64,000 nucleotides of DNA from JADKIH01 sp049363815 (GCA_049363815.1 JBMQEM010000071.1:13599-77598); one strand, 5' to 3'; positions 13,101 through 19,918 are shown, numbered from the stretch's first letter. Notes: generated by a model not told the origin, from the letters alone. Program-made: numbers and translations.

Positions 13101-16100
13101 ACTGCCATCAATATGGATGCAGCAGGTTATGATGCAGCAACAGGAGCCGGTTTCATTCAGGCCGATGCTGCTCTGCAGACCTTTGCCAATCCATTCCCGA
13201 TCATCAACGATTATCATTTAGCAGATTCTGCATTCACACCGGGATTACAACCGATCACATTGGTCATCAATGGCGAGTACATCGCTCCTGATGCATCGGT
13301 CATCTTCCAGTACGATACCCTTCCGGCTACTGTAGTGGGTAATCAGGTCACTGTCGAGTTACCGGAATTCTTGGGTAATCCGCCGCTGGTGGTCTACAAT
13401 CCTCCGATCGCTCCTAGTGGTCTGGATGGTGGCGTAAGTGATTCGATCTACTTACTCAGCACGATACCGCAGAACGTAAAAGTGACCATCAACAGCGTCA
13501 GCAAAAAATACGGAGAAGTCATTCCTGCTTATGCTTTTGATGTAACGATCAACGATGTGCCACTAGCAAGCACAGGACAAACTCTGGCTACACTTGGCTT
13601 GACAGACGTTACCTACTCTACCAATGCGACCAATACTTCTGATATCGGATTATACTACCGACGCGGACATTCTGCCGTGACGGATCTATCCAATCCGCTT
13701 TCACTCACGCTTTCTGCTACGTTCAACTATCAGTTCGTGGATGGTGTTCTTACTATTGAAAGAATGCCGATCATGGTCACGCCGAACGACATGACATTAG
13801 TGTACGGTGATGCCATCAATGGAAAAGACATTCAGTTCACCTATGTGTACGACAACTCTAACATTGATCCATCCGAACAACTGGTCTTCCTTGATTCACT
13901 GGAAACAGAACATCAGTCTGCCATGTCAACTTCAGTGGTTCTTGTTGATGGCAAGCAAGCCGTCAACGGACTGAGTGCTGCCGATTTCCAGAACATGAGT
14001 TTCCTTGTCAGCGGTAAAGCTGCAGTGAATGGTAAGCAGGCTGTGAACGGAAAACAAGCCGTGAACAGCATCTCTTATGATACGACCTATTACATTCCGG
14101 TTCATCCGGCATCGATCTTCGATTACCATATCGACTCAACCAATGCTGTGCTTTACAATGGCAAGCAAGCGGTGAATGGCAAAGCAGCAGTGAACGGTAA
14201 GCAAGCCGTGAATGGTAAAGCTGCCGTGAATGGTAAACAAGCAGTGAATGGTAAGCAAGCCGTAAATGGTAAGCAGGCCGTGAACAGCAATACCTTCAAC
14301 GATGAGTCCAACGAATACGCTGTACTGATCGTCGATTCACTCGATGTGTATGGTGATCCGAATGATTCCATCGTGGGCTATACTTCCATGAACATGATCA
14401 CCGGTATCACAGTAGGTAACTGGGTCATTGCTCCGGGTGTATTGTTATCAGAGAACTTCGATATCTCTTACGGACTGGGAACACTTACGATCGTTCCTGA
14501 AACGCTGACGGTAAAAGCAAACGATACCACTGCAGGCTGCAACGGTGTTCAGCCGGCTTATACGTTCACCAACTCCATCTACCAATACGAAGATGCAGAC
14601 AGCAATGTCATTGCAAGCGGACCGGTCTTTACTATTCTTGACAACATGAATATGAATGTCGGTACAGGCAATCTTGCAGGCGGAACCTATCAGATCGTTC
14701 CAAGTGATCTGGTACAGGCAGATACTCCTGCAAATTACATTCTCGTGTATGAACCGGGTGTGTTGACGGTGGATGAATCACTTTCATTATCGACTACAGA
14801 GGGAACTATTAACTGCTATGGAGGTACTACGACAGTTGAAATCACTGCAACCGGAGGAACACCGCCATATTCAGGTGCCGGCGTACATACTGTAACAGCA
14901 GGAACACAAACATTTGTTGTAACAGATGCTAAAGGATGTACTTCGGAAGTGACTCTTACTATAACAGAACCTGCACAATTGATAGCATCTTCATCAGCAA
15001 CTGCAATCGCATGTTATGGTGGTGAAACAACAATTTCTGTTTCAGCAAACGGCGGTATAGCTCCTTATTCAGGAACGGGTGACTTCATTGTTCCTTCCGG
15101 AAATTATACATACACGGTTACTGATGCGAACGGTTGCTCTACTTCTACCATGATCACTGTTACCGAACCATCGTCTTTAGTTGCAACTGCTTCGAACATT
15201 GCTCCGATATTGTGTTTCGGAGGAACAACACAAGTGGAAGTAAATGCAACCGGTGGAACTCCGCCATATAACGGCACAGGCAGCTTCTCTCAATTCGAGG
15301 GCACGATGGCTTATACTGTTGTAGATGCCAATGGATGTACATCTGAAATTTCAGTTACACTAGCTCAACCTACAAAAGTTGAAGTAGTAACAACAACTAC
15401 TCCTTCATCATGTTCTGCAAGTGACGGTTCTGCAACTGCAAATCCAAGTGGTGGATCAGGTAGTTATAGTTATCTATGGTCGAATGGACAAACCACTCAG
15501 ACAGCTACAAATCTTGCCGGTGGAAATTATTCGGTTACTATAACAGATAGTCAGGGATGTACTGCTTCAACTACTGCAATAGTAAATACAACAGGAGGTT
15601 CGATCATCGTTCCAGGATCTATCTCCGGTCCGGCAGGTGCTTGCAGAAGTACTTCAGGAATTGTTTATTCTGTTGCACCGGTTCCGGGAGCAACTTCATA
15701 CATCTGGACGCTACCGTCTGGTGCAAGCGGAACTTCAATAACGAATAGTATAACAGTTGCCTTTGATGCAGGATATTCGAATGGATTTATTTGTGTGGCT
15801 GCAGTAAATGTTTGCGGCACCTCTGGAACATCCTGTCTTAATATTCCTGTAAATAATGTACCACCGCCTGTTCCGGCAGTTATTTCCGGAACGAATACAC
15901 CGTGCGGGCCGGGCATTCATACATATTCAACTTCAGCTCCTAATGCTACAAGCTTTAACTGGACGGTAACAGGTACAGGAGTTTCTATAGTAAATGGACA
16001 AGGAACAAATACGATACAAGTCAGCATACCATCAAACTTCGGACAAGGTTCAATTCAGGTTCGTAGTGTGAACTGTAAAGGTTCAAGTGCTGTTCGCGGA

Positions 16101-17192
16101 ATGACGATCACAGGTATTCCTGCTCACTCAAATCCGGTGACAGGACCGGTATTTGTCTGTGCCGGTGGAACAGGAACGTACTCAATGGCAACTGTTGTTG
16201 GTGCGACATCATACACATGGTCAGTAACCGGCGATGCAACAGTTGTATCCACTGTGACTACAGCATCTACAACTACAGCAACAATTAATTATGGTCCGGC
16301 ATGGACATCAGGAATTGTGACAATTACGGATGCAAACAGTTGTGGTTCTTATTCACGGTCATTTGCTGTGAACTCTACTCCTGCACAACCGGGATCAATT
16401 ACAGGTCCGGGAAGTGGTGTGTGTCGTTTGTCTGATGTTACCTATTCAATTGCTCCGGTACCAACTGCGACATCCTATAACTGGACAGTTCCGGCCGGTG
16501 CTACAATTGTTTCAACGGCTCCGAATGGCTTGTCAATAGTTGTTCAGTTTACTCCTGCATTCACATCGAACTCTTCAACCATTTGCGTATCGGCTACAAG
16601 TGCGTGTGGTACAGGACCGGCACGATGCTTCACAATTACATCGCGTCCGGCAGCACCGGTTATCAGCGGTCCGGCATCCGTTTGTAAAACAAACTCATCA
16701 GTTGGCTATAGCCTTGCTCCAGTTTCCGGAGCTACTTCGTATTCGTGGTCAGTTACCGGTGGTGCTTCTATTTCACCATCAGGAACCAATGCAACGCTGA
16801 ATTACAACACTGCATTGAACCCAACAGCAGTCATCAGAGCAAATGCGAACAGTCTCTGTGGCCCTTCTCAACCGGGACAAAAATCGGTTTCTGTAAACTT
16901 ATTCTGCCGTACAGCAGCAGATGATATCGAATTCCTGTCTACTGAAATGGCTGTTTATCCAAATCCGACGTCAGGTAAAATTCTGGTTTCATTCAATTCC
17001 GAAAACGAAACGAAATACCAGATCAAGATCTCTGATCTGATTGGAAACATCATTTCAAATGAAGTCTTCACTTCTGAGTCCGGAATGAATACGAGAGAAT
17101 TTGACATTACAGGAGTTACCAAAGGTGTTTATATGGTAACTTTAAGTGCTGACGATGTAGATTCAAGAACTACAAGAATTATTGTAAAATAG
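1143..17192 (+). CDS. Giant T9SS-secreted mosaic protein with embedded S8 (subtilisin-like) protease
   Basis: 5349 residues. A signal peptide (1-31) is followed by a LamG-type lectin fold (about 32-220) and three repeated beta-rich units of about 500 residues, each opening with a GDYR/YRS...W..xxxW motif (about 256, 758, 1256) and closing with an NG.LQR.F...PIGD motif. Then come LamG (about 1786-1990), a Asp/Cys-rich MopE-like metal-binding stretch (about 2012-2103), LamG (2109), a second DxDGDGFGD stretch (2336), LamG (2389), leucine-rich repeats (2615-2880), LamG (2890), leucine-rich repeats (3117-3370) and an SprB-like repeat. A subtilisin-like domain follows (about 3580-4020) with Asp3602 (MSDS), His3658 (IVHDVAP), Asn3730 and Ser3949 (GTSAAAPH). 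Next are MBG-like domains holding a KQAVNG hexapeptide repeat (4270-4383), four SprB-type repeats, about five PKD-like domains and a type A sorting domain (YPNPTSGK). It is probably anchored at the surface as an adhesin-protease. Substrate and ligand are unknown. Confidence 0.9.
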   Translation: MKNPTPFNWTNFVLSTLFVFTFCLTSELKAQGSNALNFDGTNDYVSTNTVIPYSGTFTIETWIQTTDGSASIFVWGSAMNNNYVQFGLNTGKLRLAIGDGISLHQITGNTNINDGNWHHVAVTKSGSAVTFYLDGVSDGTGTSALVPQTMTLTSIGAGLMNNILQGYAAITLDELRIWNVARLQGQLQGNMNCEIAPQTGLVAMYNFNQGNAGQNNSGITILPEFSGNSFPGTLNGFTLNGTTSNWVRSYAMGATYTYRSATSGSWSNPATWQTLTSCGWIGALTSPGIEDSLISIQSTHTVTVNSVITVNQLTINSGGTLTVSGSGFLNIGADSPFSLVVNGTLNLSGPTIHQLTDGNVVINSGGVFNFNSGTISGTGNWNKTTGAGAINFVGSGPMLITGTHNFNNAGTMNWLSPATDINFNGGNVMFSNTGNFNISANSSVTSNGNTLSQFVLSNLNIITKTTASVTTFDPQVNVSNNSSSQFLIQGGTVVIEGINEHAGLFSLSTGASLNAPTNPFLFYGSTFVNNGTVTAAEFKMTSVFSPQTLSGNGTITNFTVDNSNGIILGGSQNISGNLNLVAGKVKTFAHTVTIAPTGLITGGSTTAYINGFLQRNFPSGTNTVFYPVGDDDTYGPVTLTINNLSSDDQFRVRSWGTDHPQITNSDIIPSKSVNRYYGIDQNFNNSFTTADFSLEWEPSDVDGSANTSNLSVSSYFSDASIWTIESSSNSQPTSIDVSGITDFTDMFFQVGEAASYVAGDYRTINSGGWDNIAIWETYNGSSWIPASVYPDASNAQTIRIRSGHITFPGNSSPLTLDQVVIDEGGEMKILEMQMTIADGPGTDLECYGTIDFAQDMTVLGTINFQPGSNFIIDATTITGPGSITYNQGSTIDYQGTNMVMKDGIVINNYTPIEMGSSGTLIFDGTFSTFNNYSEITITSGLGITTQNGSIGSFNNLTGATLIANGSGPTITEDVEFNNSGSVYLTSFSDMVISSINGLHSGTYTVEQNAELGGTTEMNFTGADFTNDGSVYLNRLTFSSNTAQNLNGTGNIRFLSITTSGTVNLSGDQTITEALNLGQGIINTGSGKITMAQNAIIMDPSVNSYINGNLQHYFAAATPGPVTLPIGNPPFYAPIILDFDLPLDGSGDGFITVNSNTGDHNDILLSGIDPNKSVNRTWTITNDNLTFNQCDVTLNWDAAEADAGTDFNNFIISKFDIPGGWSQPSVVNQTVSSITALDVTSFSEFQVGQIVESCIPTGDYRSIVSGNWSDLSTWEYFDGCTWQPALTTPNENDNIITLQSGFTVTADGGNTADQINVQNGATLNITGAGLTIADGPGTDLQVNGTVIVEGGTLTGGGTMYIDLDGVVNLGNNSANGATLSLTLDNNGTINFENSDVACCTTIDYFVGGIWTNNRTINFLFHDGIGDVNIAGLDVFNSSDGTINHTFDASGASTLNTHFGFSSFVNEGTFNNIRGNAYVDLSLGTSFNGTFYCPDNTGTFIFTGNDEVTFTSSSSIAMVTSTLVFDGGPYVIQTSLSAKDVIVNINSTLSGSIPAFVETSITNNGAIEFDNLVMGGNSQQTIYGTGTIQKLTIDNFTDVLIQGAQTINSELSFSLGKLITNTNNLIIEPTATITNASATSYVVGNLQRNFSSTGVQDYPIGDATQYAPVSLNVQVIVPGGGIIARTEPGVHPEIASSGIDPDKAVNRFWNITNAGLNFQDLVVTFNWDAADVDLNADFNNFIVKKYDAPDWIDFQVFNRTSLSITAGQLTSFSDFQIGEAMLVNAPGSALHFGTGGNEYITIPSDGIASMTSFTVETWLKADAQQYSFIWEGVSGGFSNPSLEGSSDNLSFWMNDNTSVSTGPLTLGTWNHVACTYDAQTNLQSIYVNGVFVSSVTALAPGSFGGGMILGKRVGNPSYPGAMDELRVWSRALDAQEIADHFNCEILIPMPYLQRNYHFNQGTGEADNSFPAQDFLDDFSGNNIDGTLFNFTLSGNTSNWISTGGVVSGTSCNIIGTFYADNDGDGFGDESNFVTDVVMPEGYTLDLSDCDDTHITYADFDEDGFGTGVPIPCGISYYNNDCDDNNFNINPGAVELCDGIDQNCNSDISENNSLSFDGVSSYVEMQDFNLGENDFTLEAWIYPYATADGYIITNRTIESGGAGNWFGFKFDSGHLLMELAEGGTPGYNVVNGNTSVALNQWSHIAVVRSGLNYTIYLNGNADGSLNDPLSRNLTSGIEIARLGGWPDFNAAWYYGKMDEVRIWNVAKTQAQIRSQMTAYVNGQPNLINYYTFDHGSANNENPGIDQLADLGGTNNNGNLIGFSLSGDFNVSNWNGGYAGTLYYDLDGDGFGDPNNSTAVTTPCFAPGDLVNDNTDCDDADINTHSGCTPAAALNFDGVDDYVSLNQVNNIPTGNSPYTLEAWIKPNALNFNEGFIGYGNFGTQNQANAIRFNGPTQLVNYWWANDLIVNIPNILDGNWHHIAATYDGTTRSIYTDGVLRGQDTPGILNVPTANNLAIGKSFGNEFINGALDEVRIWNVSRTQSQIVDNMNCEINAQPGLAAAFHFNQGFASENNAGTISDTDVSGNNNNATLNNFSLEYGTSNWIAPGGVVSGTNCVCYVNIPDVNFKNALLANASINSNNNGEIECSEASAFNGNIDVNGLSISDLTGIEAFTSLTVLQVYNNLLTTIDVSANTQLNYLDVGGNQLTTLDVSSNTALQQLVCRINQLTSLDISSNQDLFWLECPFNNITSLDLSNNPALEVIFALGNQLSSIDVSNNPLLSTLNFSNNPAITSIDLSQNPALTQFISQNNSLTELDLSSNSNIVDALVDHNNLTSLNIQNGNNSNLNTFNATNNPSLSCIQVDNVNNMIATWNAGKDVSASFSLACPLTAPAAALSFDGVDDHLSTGISLSIAATSTIEFWLYTNDLNDDRRIIGSDDPDPVGTGLRFFNGHLQLTVDNQGWNDIINTAFPVQQWVHVAIVTNGLQYTAYLNGVQGLTLNFTSNYPTINFGNSYTLANVGVFGTNFNGSMDEIRIWNVARTQVQILADMNCEITPQPGLLASYHLNQGIGGAANPTELNLIDSSGNGNNGTLHNFALSGSVSNWITPGAVVSGTACALCIVNIPDAIFKNALLSNGLINTNNDSEIQCNEASVYNGTINVSNMGIADLTGIEAFTSLTGLVCTGNSLTSLDLSSNDQLVTLFCNQNALTTLDLSGHTALQTVYCSLNALTSLDLSGCTGLTILNGGGNQLTTLDVSGSSQLATLSMNSNQISNLNISGITGLTFCELALNSLTGLDVSANAGLTYFNCAANALTSLNMKNINYSNLSYFNAVQNFSLSCIDVDDPSYMNTNWSAAKDAGASYSTNCSFVCNLSLTTSAGDTLFVCAENGATSGDVNLIPLNGIAPYTYTGSDTLNLVTGTYNYFVTDGNGCTATTELKVFVTNCIIPYYEPPTNDTIDNLIGSELTQLYTYPDSLVDTTAANNIFKIDEIEGEVLIEVIANVGQYNTLLALLQTPPYGMNNLIDNGDSTLIITGMFPIANLPKLDSLPLLVNYARPYYTPINGNFALPATGLTTSQGDSAQMSHKAKQAWKVSGEGVKVGVMSDSYNTKFGSPTPAERDVQNGDLPGAANPNYNKDVVLSEEYPYGTGTDEGRAMLQIVHDVAPNAELMFRSGFISAGNFADGIKSLRDDGCKVIVDDITYITEPFFRDGVIAQAVEDVSATGVNYFTSAGNFGIKSYEGNFTPIAAPAGYAGTAHDFGGGDFYQSVTLPKGTYTIALQWDDDFYSIGEVVGAQNDLDIFLVDQFGARLFGFNRNNIDGDPLEIMPFVVKATSQANIIITRKSGAGNVRFKYVIFRGEGVINEYNQGTGTVIGQANAESAMSIGAVLYTNTPAYGVNPPTVASFSSRGGVLIDGIDRQKPDFCAPNGVNTTVNFGGVNIDNDLFPNFFGTSAAAPHAAGVAALLIEAKEKYYAGETFNGAQMKALLKSTAINMDAAGYDAATGAGFIQADAALQTFANPFPIINDYHLADSAFTPGLQPITLVINGEYIAPDASVIFQYDTLPATVVGNQVTVELPEFLGNPPLVVYNPPIAPSGLDGGVSDSIYLLSTIPQNVKVTINSVSKKYGEVIPAYAFDVTINDVPLASTGQTLATLGLTDVTYSTNATNTSDIGLYYRRGHSAVTDLSNPLSLTLSATFNYQFVDGVLTIERMPIMVTPNDMTLVYGDAINGKDIQFTYVYDNSNIDPSEQLVFLDSLETEHQSAMSTSVVLVDGKQAVNGLSAADFQNMSFLVSGKAAVNGKQAVNGKQAVNSISYDTTYYIPVHPASIFDYHIDSTNAVLYNGKQAVNGKAAVNGKQAVNGKAAVNGKQAVNGKQAVNGKQAVNSNTFNDESNEYAVLIVDSLDVYGDPNDSIVGYTSMNMITGITVGNWVIAPGVLLSENFDISYGLGTLTIVPETLTVKANDTTAGCNGVQPAYTFTNSIYQYEDADSNVIASGPVFTILDNMNMNVGTGNLAGGTYQIVPSDLVQADTPANYILVYEPGVLTVDESLSLSTTEGTINCYGGTTTVEITATGGTPPYSGAGVHTVTAGTQTFVVTDAKGCTSEVTLTITEPAQLIASSSATAIACYGGETTISVSANGGIAPYSGTGDFIVPSGNYTYTVTDANGCSTSTMITVTEPSSLVATASNIAPILCFGGTTQVEVNATGGTPPYNGTGSFSQFEGTMAYTVVDANGCTSEISVTLAQPTKVEVVTTTTPSSCSASDGSATANPSGGSGSYSYLWSNGQTTQTATNLAGGNYSVTITDSQGCTASTTAIVNTTGGSIIVPGSISGPAGACRSTSGIVYSVAPVPGATSYIWTLPSGASGTSITNSITVAFDAGYSNGFICVAAVNVCGTSGTSCLNIPVNNVPPPVPAVISGTNTPCGPGIHTYSTSAPNATSFNWTVTGTGVSIVNGQGTNTIQVSIPSNFGQGSIQVRSVNCKGSSAVRGMTITGIPAHSNPVTGPVFVCAGGTGTYSMATVVGATSYTWSVTGDATVVSTVTTASTTTATINYGPAWTSGIVTITDANSCGSYSRSFAVNSTPAQPGSITGPGSGVCRLSDVTYSIAPVPTATSYNWTVPAGATIVSTAPNGLSIVVQFTPAFTSNSSTICVSATSACGTGPARCFTITSRPAAPVISGPASVCKTNSSVGYSLAPVSGATSYSWSVTGGASISPSGTNATLNYNTALNPTAVIRANANSLCGPSQPGQKSVSVNLFCRTAADDIEFLSTEMAVYPNPTSGKILVSFNSENETKYQIKISDLIGNIISNEVFTSESGMNTREFDITGVTKGVYMVTLSADDVDSRTTRIIVK
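13950..14291 (+). repeat. 18-base / hexapeptide tandem repeats encoding K(Q/A)AVN(G/S)
   Basis: Inside the giant gene, an 18-base unit encodes KQAVNG or KAAVNG. I count eleven copies in three clusters: one at about 13950, three at about 14011-14070, and seven in an uninterrupted run at about 14158-14290. The clusters are separated by unique sequence. Third-position changes (AAG/AAA, GCC/GCT/GCG, GGT/GGA/GGC) show that the copies are not all recent duplicates. The stretch is lysine-rich, one Lys per six residues. Confidence 0.9.
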
Positions 17193-17513
17193 ATCTTCAA
17201 GCATTTTTGAAAAAGGGGTGTCAGACTTTGGTTTGACTCCCCTTTTTGTTTGACCATGTTTTGGCCCAGATAAATGGTTTTTGGGATTTGCGAGCTTGCG
17301 AATGGAAATGGAATTTCATGGATTTTCGGATTTCCGGGAATAAGTAAGTGCTTGTTCCAATAAAAAACAGAACTCCGCAGGTTGAAACAAATCCCGGAAA
17401 TCAATAAATCCAGGCCAAAATCCCGGTCATTCTTCATAAATTAGTTAAAGAAATCACTTTTGTGAAAATGTATTTTATTAGATTTACAAACCACACCCAA
17501 ATACCCCGCAGAA
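17193..17513. other. Intergenic region, 321 bases
   Basis: Holds the giant gene's terminator and a possible weak promoter for the cyclase: TTTG at 17459-17462, 16 bases, then TAGATTTA at 17479-17486 (one mismatch to TAnnTTTG). No gene is seen. Confidence 0.45.
17209..17248 (+). terminator. Rho-independent terminator of the giant gene
   Basis: AAAAAGGGGTGTCA pairs with TGACTCCCCTTTTT (one mismatch) over a loop of about ten bases, with a T run at the end, 17 bases after the stop codon. Confidence 0.8.
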
Positions 17514-19433
17514 ATGATAAACAAAAAACATTGGTTTTTTTTATTCTTCTTAATCAGTTTTTTATTTAGCAACCAAAATATTCCTGCAAGCAACTCTGAC
17601 AGCTTAAAAGCATTATTAAAAACCAACTTGGCTGATACAACAAGAGTCAGCGTATTGAACGCTTTAAGCAAGAGTTATTTTAATGATGCTCCGGATACCT
17701 CTGTCAAGATTGCCATGAGCTCAAGAGATCTTGCAGAAAAAATAAACTTCAAACCCGGGCTTGCCCTGTCTCTGAAGCATATGGGCATAGCCTATTACCT
17801 CCAGGGAAATTATATCGATGCCATCAATACATGGCAAAAGGCCCTTGAAGTGTATCAGGCAAATGGCGACAAAGTTGGAGTGGCAAATATGCTCAGTAAT
17901 CAGGGAGCGGTTTATTTCAATCAGGGTGATGACAGCAAATCACTTGAACTGCATTTGAAATCCCTGAAAATGTCAGAAGAAATAAATGACACCTTAAGGA
18001 TTGTCACATCACTCACCAACATTGGTGCAATTTATCTGAACAAACCTGCCACATATAAAAAAGCCATCGACAATTTTACCAGGGCATATTCACTGAGTAA
18101 AAAAATTGACGATACATACATGATCGGTACTTCTGCTGTAAACCTGGGTGAATTGTACTACCGTCTCAATGACGATTCTACCGCTATGGTATATCTGAAT
18201 GAAGCGCAGAAGGCTTATGCCGGAACTGAAGATCTTCCCTATGCACTAAATTATCAGGGAAGAGTTTATGTCAGACAGAAAGAATATTCCAAGGCAGTAG
18301 AAACTCATTTAGAAGCATTGAATATTTCTGAAAAGCTTGACACGAAACTTGACAAAACACAATCACTGGTAGGACTTGCACAGGCTTATCTCGCGAAAGG
18401 TGATCTTGGACTTGCAATTAAAAGATTTCTCGAAGCAGTTGAGATCGGAAAATCATTGAATGCAAACATGGAAGTGAAAGATGCATATGAAGGATTGGCA
18501 CAGGCTTATTCGAAGAAAAACGATTACTCCAATGCCTTCAAATATCAAAACCTTCTTTTGTCAATTAAGGACACTATTTATAATATAAACACAGATAAAA
18601 AATTAGGAACACTTCAATTTACTTTTGATCTCGAAAAGAAAGAATCGCAAATTAATTTGCTCACCAAGGATAAAGTGATCCAGGATCAAACGATAAAACG
18701 TCAGAAATTGATCCGTAACGGATTTGTCGGTGGCTTCCTGGTCGTAGGATGTTTTGCCTTCATCTTCTTCGGACAACGGAACCGGATCAGCAAAGAGAAA
18801 AAACGAAGCGATGAATTGTTACTCAACATTCTTCCCGAAGAAACTGCTGAAGAATTAAAACTGACAGGAACAGCACAACCGCAGAGCTTTGATCTGATCA
18901 CTGTGATGTTTACAGATTTCAAAGGCTTTACTCAACTTTCTGAAAAATTAAGTGCGAAAGAACTGGTCAGTGAGATCAATGAGTGTTTTTCTGCATTCGA
19001 TCATATCATGACAAAGTATGGAGTTGAGAAAATAAAAACAATTGGCGATGCCTATATGGCTGCAGGGGGATTACCTACTCCGAATAAAACACATGCAACT
19101 GATGTTGTTAATGCTGCAATAGAAGTTCAGCAATTCATGGAAGCGCATAAAGCTAAAAAGGCTGCAGCAGGACAACTGTTCTTCGAAATAAGAATTGGTG
19201 TGCATACCGGACCTGTCGTTGCAGGGATCGTGGGTGTAAAGAAATTCGCCTACGATATCTGGGGCGATACAGTGAACACTGCCAGCAGAATGGAAAGCAG
19301 TGGTGAAGTTGGAAAAGTAAATGTTTCCGGGACAACTTATGAAATGGTAAAAGATCAATTCAAATTTCAACACAGAGGTAAAATTCAGGCGAAAGGCAAA
19401 GGGGAAATCGATATGTACTTTGTAGAGAAGTGA
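17514..19433 (+). CDS. TPR-repeat membrane protein with C-terminal class III adenylate cyclase
   Basis: 639 residues. It has an N-terminal signal sequence, tetratricopeptide repeats over about residues 55-370, a short polar helix, one membrane helix (about 400-421, rich in F/V/G) and a class III nucleotide cyclase domain (about 455-639). Metal-binding aspartates are Asp468 (MFTDFKGFT) and Asp512 (IGDAY). The Lys in EKIKTIGDAY and the Asp in YDIWGDTVN are the residues that select ATP over GTP in the family, and the NTASRMES motif carries the transition-state Asn and Arg. It should therefore make cAMP. The layout puts the TPR domain outside the cytoplasmic membrane and the cyclase inside, as a sensor whose TPR partner sets cAMP output. 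The gene is monocistronic. No cAMP-binding regulator lies in the window. Confidence 0.9.
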   Translation: MINKKHWFFLFFLISFLFSNQNIPASNSDSLKALLKTNLADTTRVSVLNALSKSYFNDAPDTSVKIAMSSRDLAEKINFKPGLALSLKHMGIAYYLQGNYIDAINTWQKALEVYQANGDKVGVANMLSNQGAVYFNQGDDSKSLELHLKSLKMSEEINDTLRIVTSLTNIGAIYLNKPATYKKAIDNFTRAYSLSKKIDDTYMIGTSAVNLGELYYRLNDDSTAMVYLNEAQKAYAGTEDLPYALNYQGRVYVRQKEYSKAVETHLEALNISEKLDTKLDKTQSLVGLAQAYLAKGDLGLAIKRFLEAVEIGKSLNANMEVKDAYEGLAQAYSKKNDYSNAFKYQNLLLSIKDTIYNINTDKKLGTLQFTFDLEKKESQINLLTKDKVIQDQTIKRQKLIRNGFVGGFLVVGCFAFIFFGQRNRISKEKKRSDELLLNILPEETAEELKLTGTAQPQSFDLITVMFTDFKGFTQLSEKLSAKELVSEINECFSAFDHIMTKYGVEKIKTIGDAYMAAGGLPTPNKTHATDVVNAAIEVQQFMEAHKAKKAAAGQLFFEIRIGVHTGPVVAGIVGVKKFAYDIWGDTVNTASRMESSGEVGKVNVSGTTYEMVKDQFKFQHRGKIQAKGKGEIDMYFVEK

Positions 19434-19543
19434 GAAATTTTCGGGATTTAAGAATTGGGTTCAAGTTAAAGATGTGATTTTTTACCTCCTGATCTTATCT
19501 GAAACAAAACTACCACCTGAAAACCGAAGCGAATAACACGTTT

Positions 19544-19918
19544 CTACGATCTTGACTGAAACTCATTTCTGACCTCTTTAAAAAGCTCTGCTCTACTTTT
19601 ATTCTTATCATTGCAAAGATCTTCTATTGATCTTTTTTGAAACATAATTTTATTTACAAGCGACTCCTTTTCAATATCAGCATCGTTTAGGTTGAATGGT
19701 CTTTTCTCCTTTCGACAAAGCACAATTGTTTCAGAGACCAAGAATTGCATGATCGAAATACTTTTCAGGCTCTTCAGATCTTCGAGTTTTAGATTTATGA
19801 AAACATCGCAGACAATTTTTTCAGCTTCTGATATACTTGAAGAATATTTTAAAGCAATACCATATACCACCGGAACATATCGATCATATATTGTCTCTAA
19901 AGTTTCACATTTGTTCAT
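19544..19918 (-). CDS. Small protein resembling region 2 of an ECF sigma factor
   Basis: 124 residues from the ATG at 19918; an upstream TTG at 19942 would add eight residues without family support. The N-terminal half (YDRYVPVVYGIALKYSSS..EAEKIVCDVFINL) resembles sigma-70 region 2 of extracytoplasmic-function sigma factors, which open the -10 promoter element. The rest is charged and shows no region 4 helix-turn-helix, so a normal -35 contact is missing. Full ECF factors are usually 170-200 residues. It is either a degenerate or truncated sigma factor or a small regulator built on a region 2 fold. It sits alone, convergent with the cyclase gene. Confidence 0.5.
   Translation of the reverse strand: MNKCETLETIYDRYVPVVYGIALKYSSSISEAEKIVCDVFINLKLEDLKSLKSISIMQFLVSETIVLCRKEKRPFNLNDADIEKESLVNKIMFQKRSIEDLCNDKNKSRAELFKEVRNEFQSRS

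Noticed and set aside
11883..13217. Several long open frames on the opposite strand and in other frames inside the giant gene
   Set aside because: They lie within the protease-coding block, have no family likeness, and their length follows from the richer G+C of that block. The plus-strand frame has clear catalytic motifs.
14011..14290. 18-base tandem repeats as a CRISPR array
   Set aside because: The repeats are in frame, have no spacers and encode KQAVNG within a large coding sequence; there are no cas genes.
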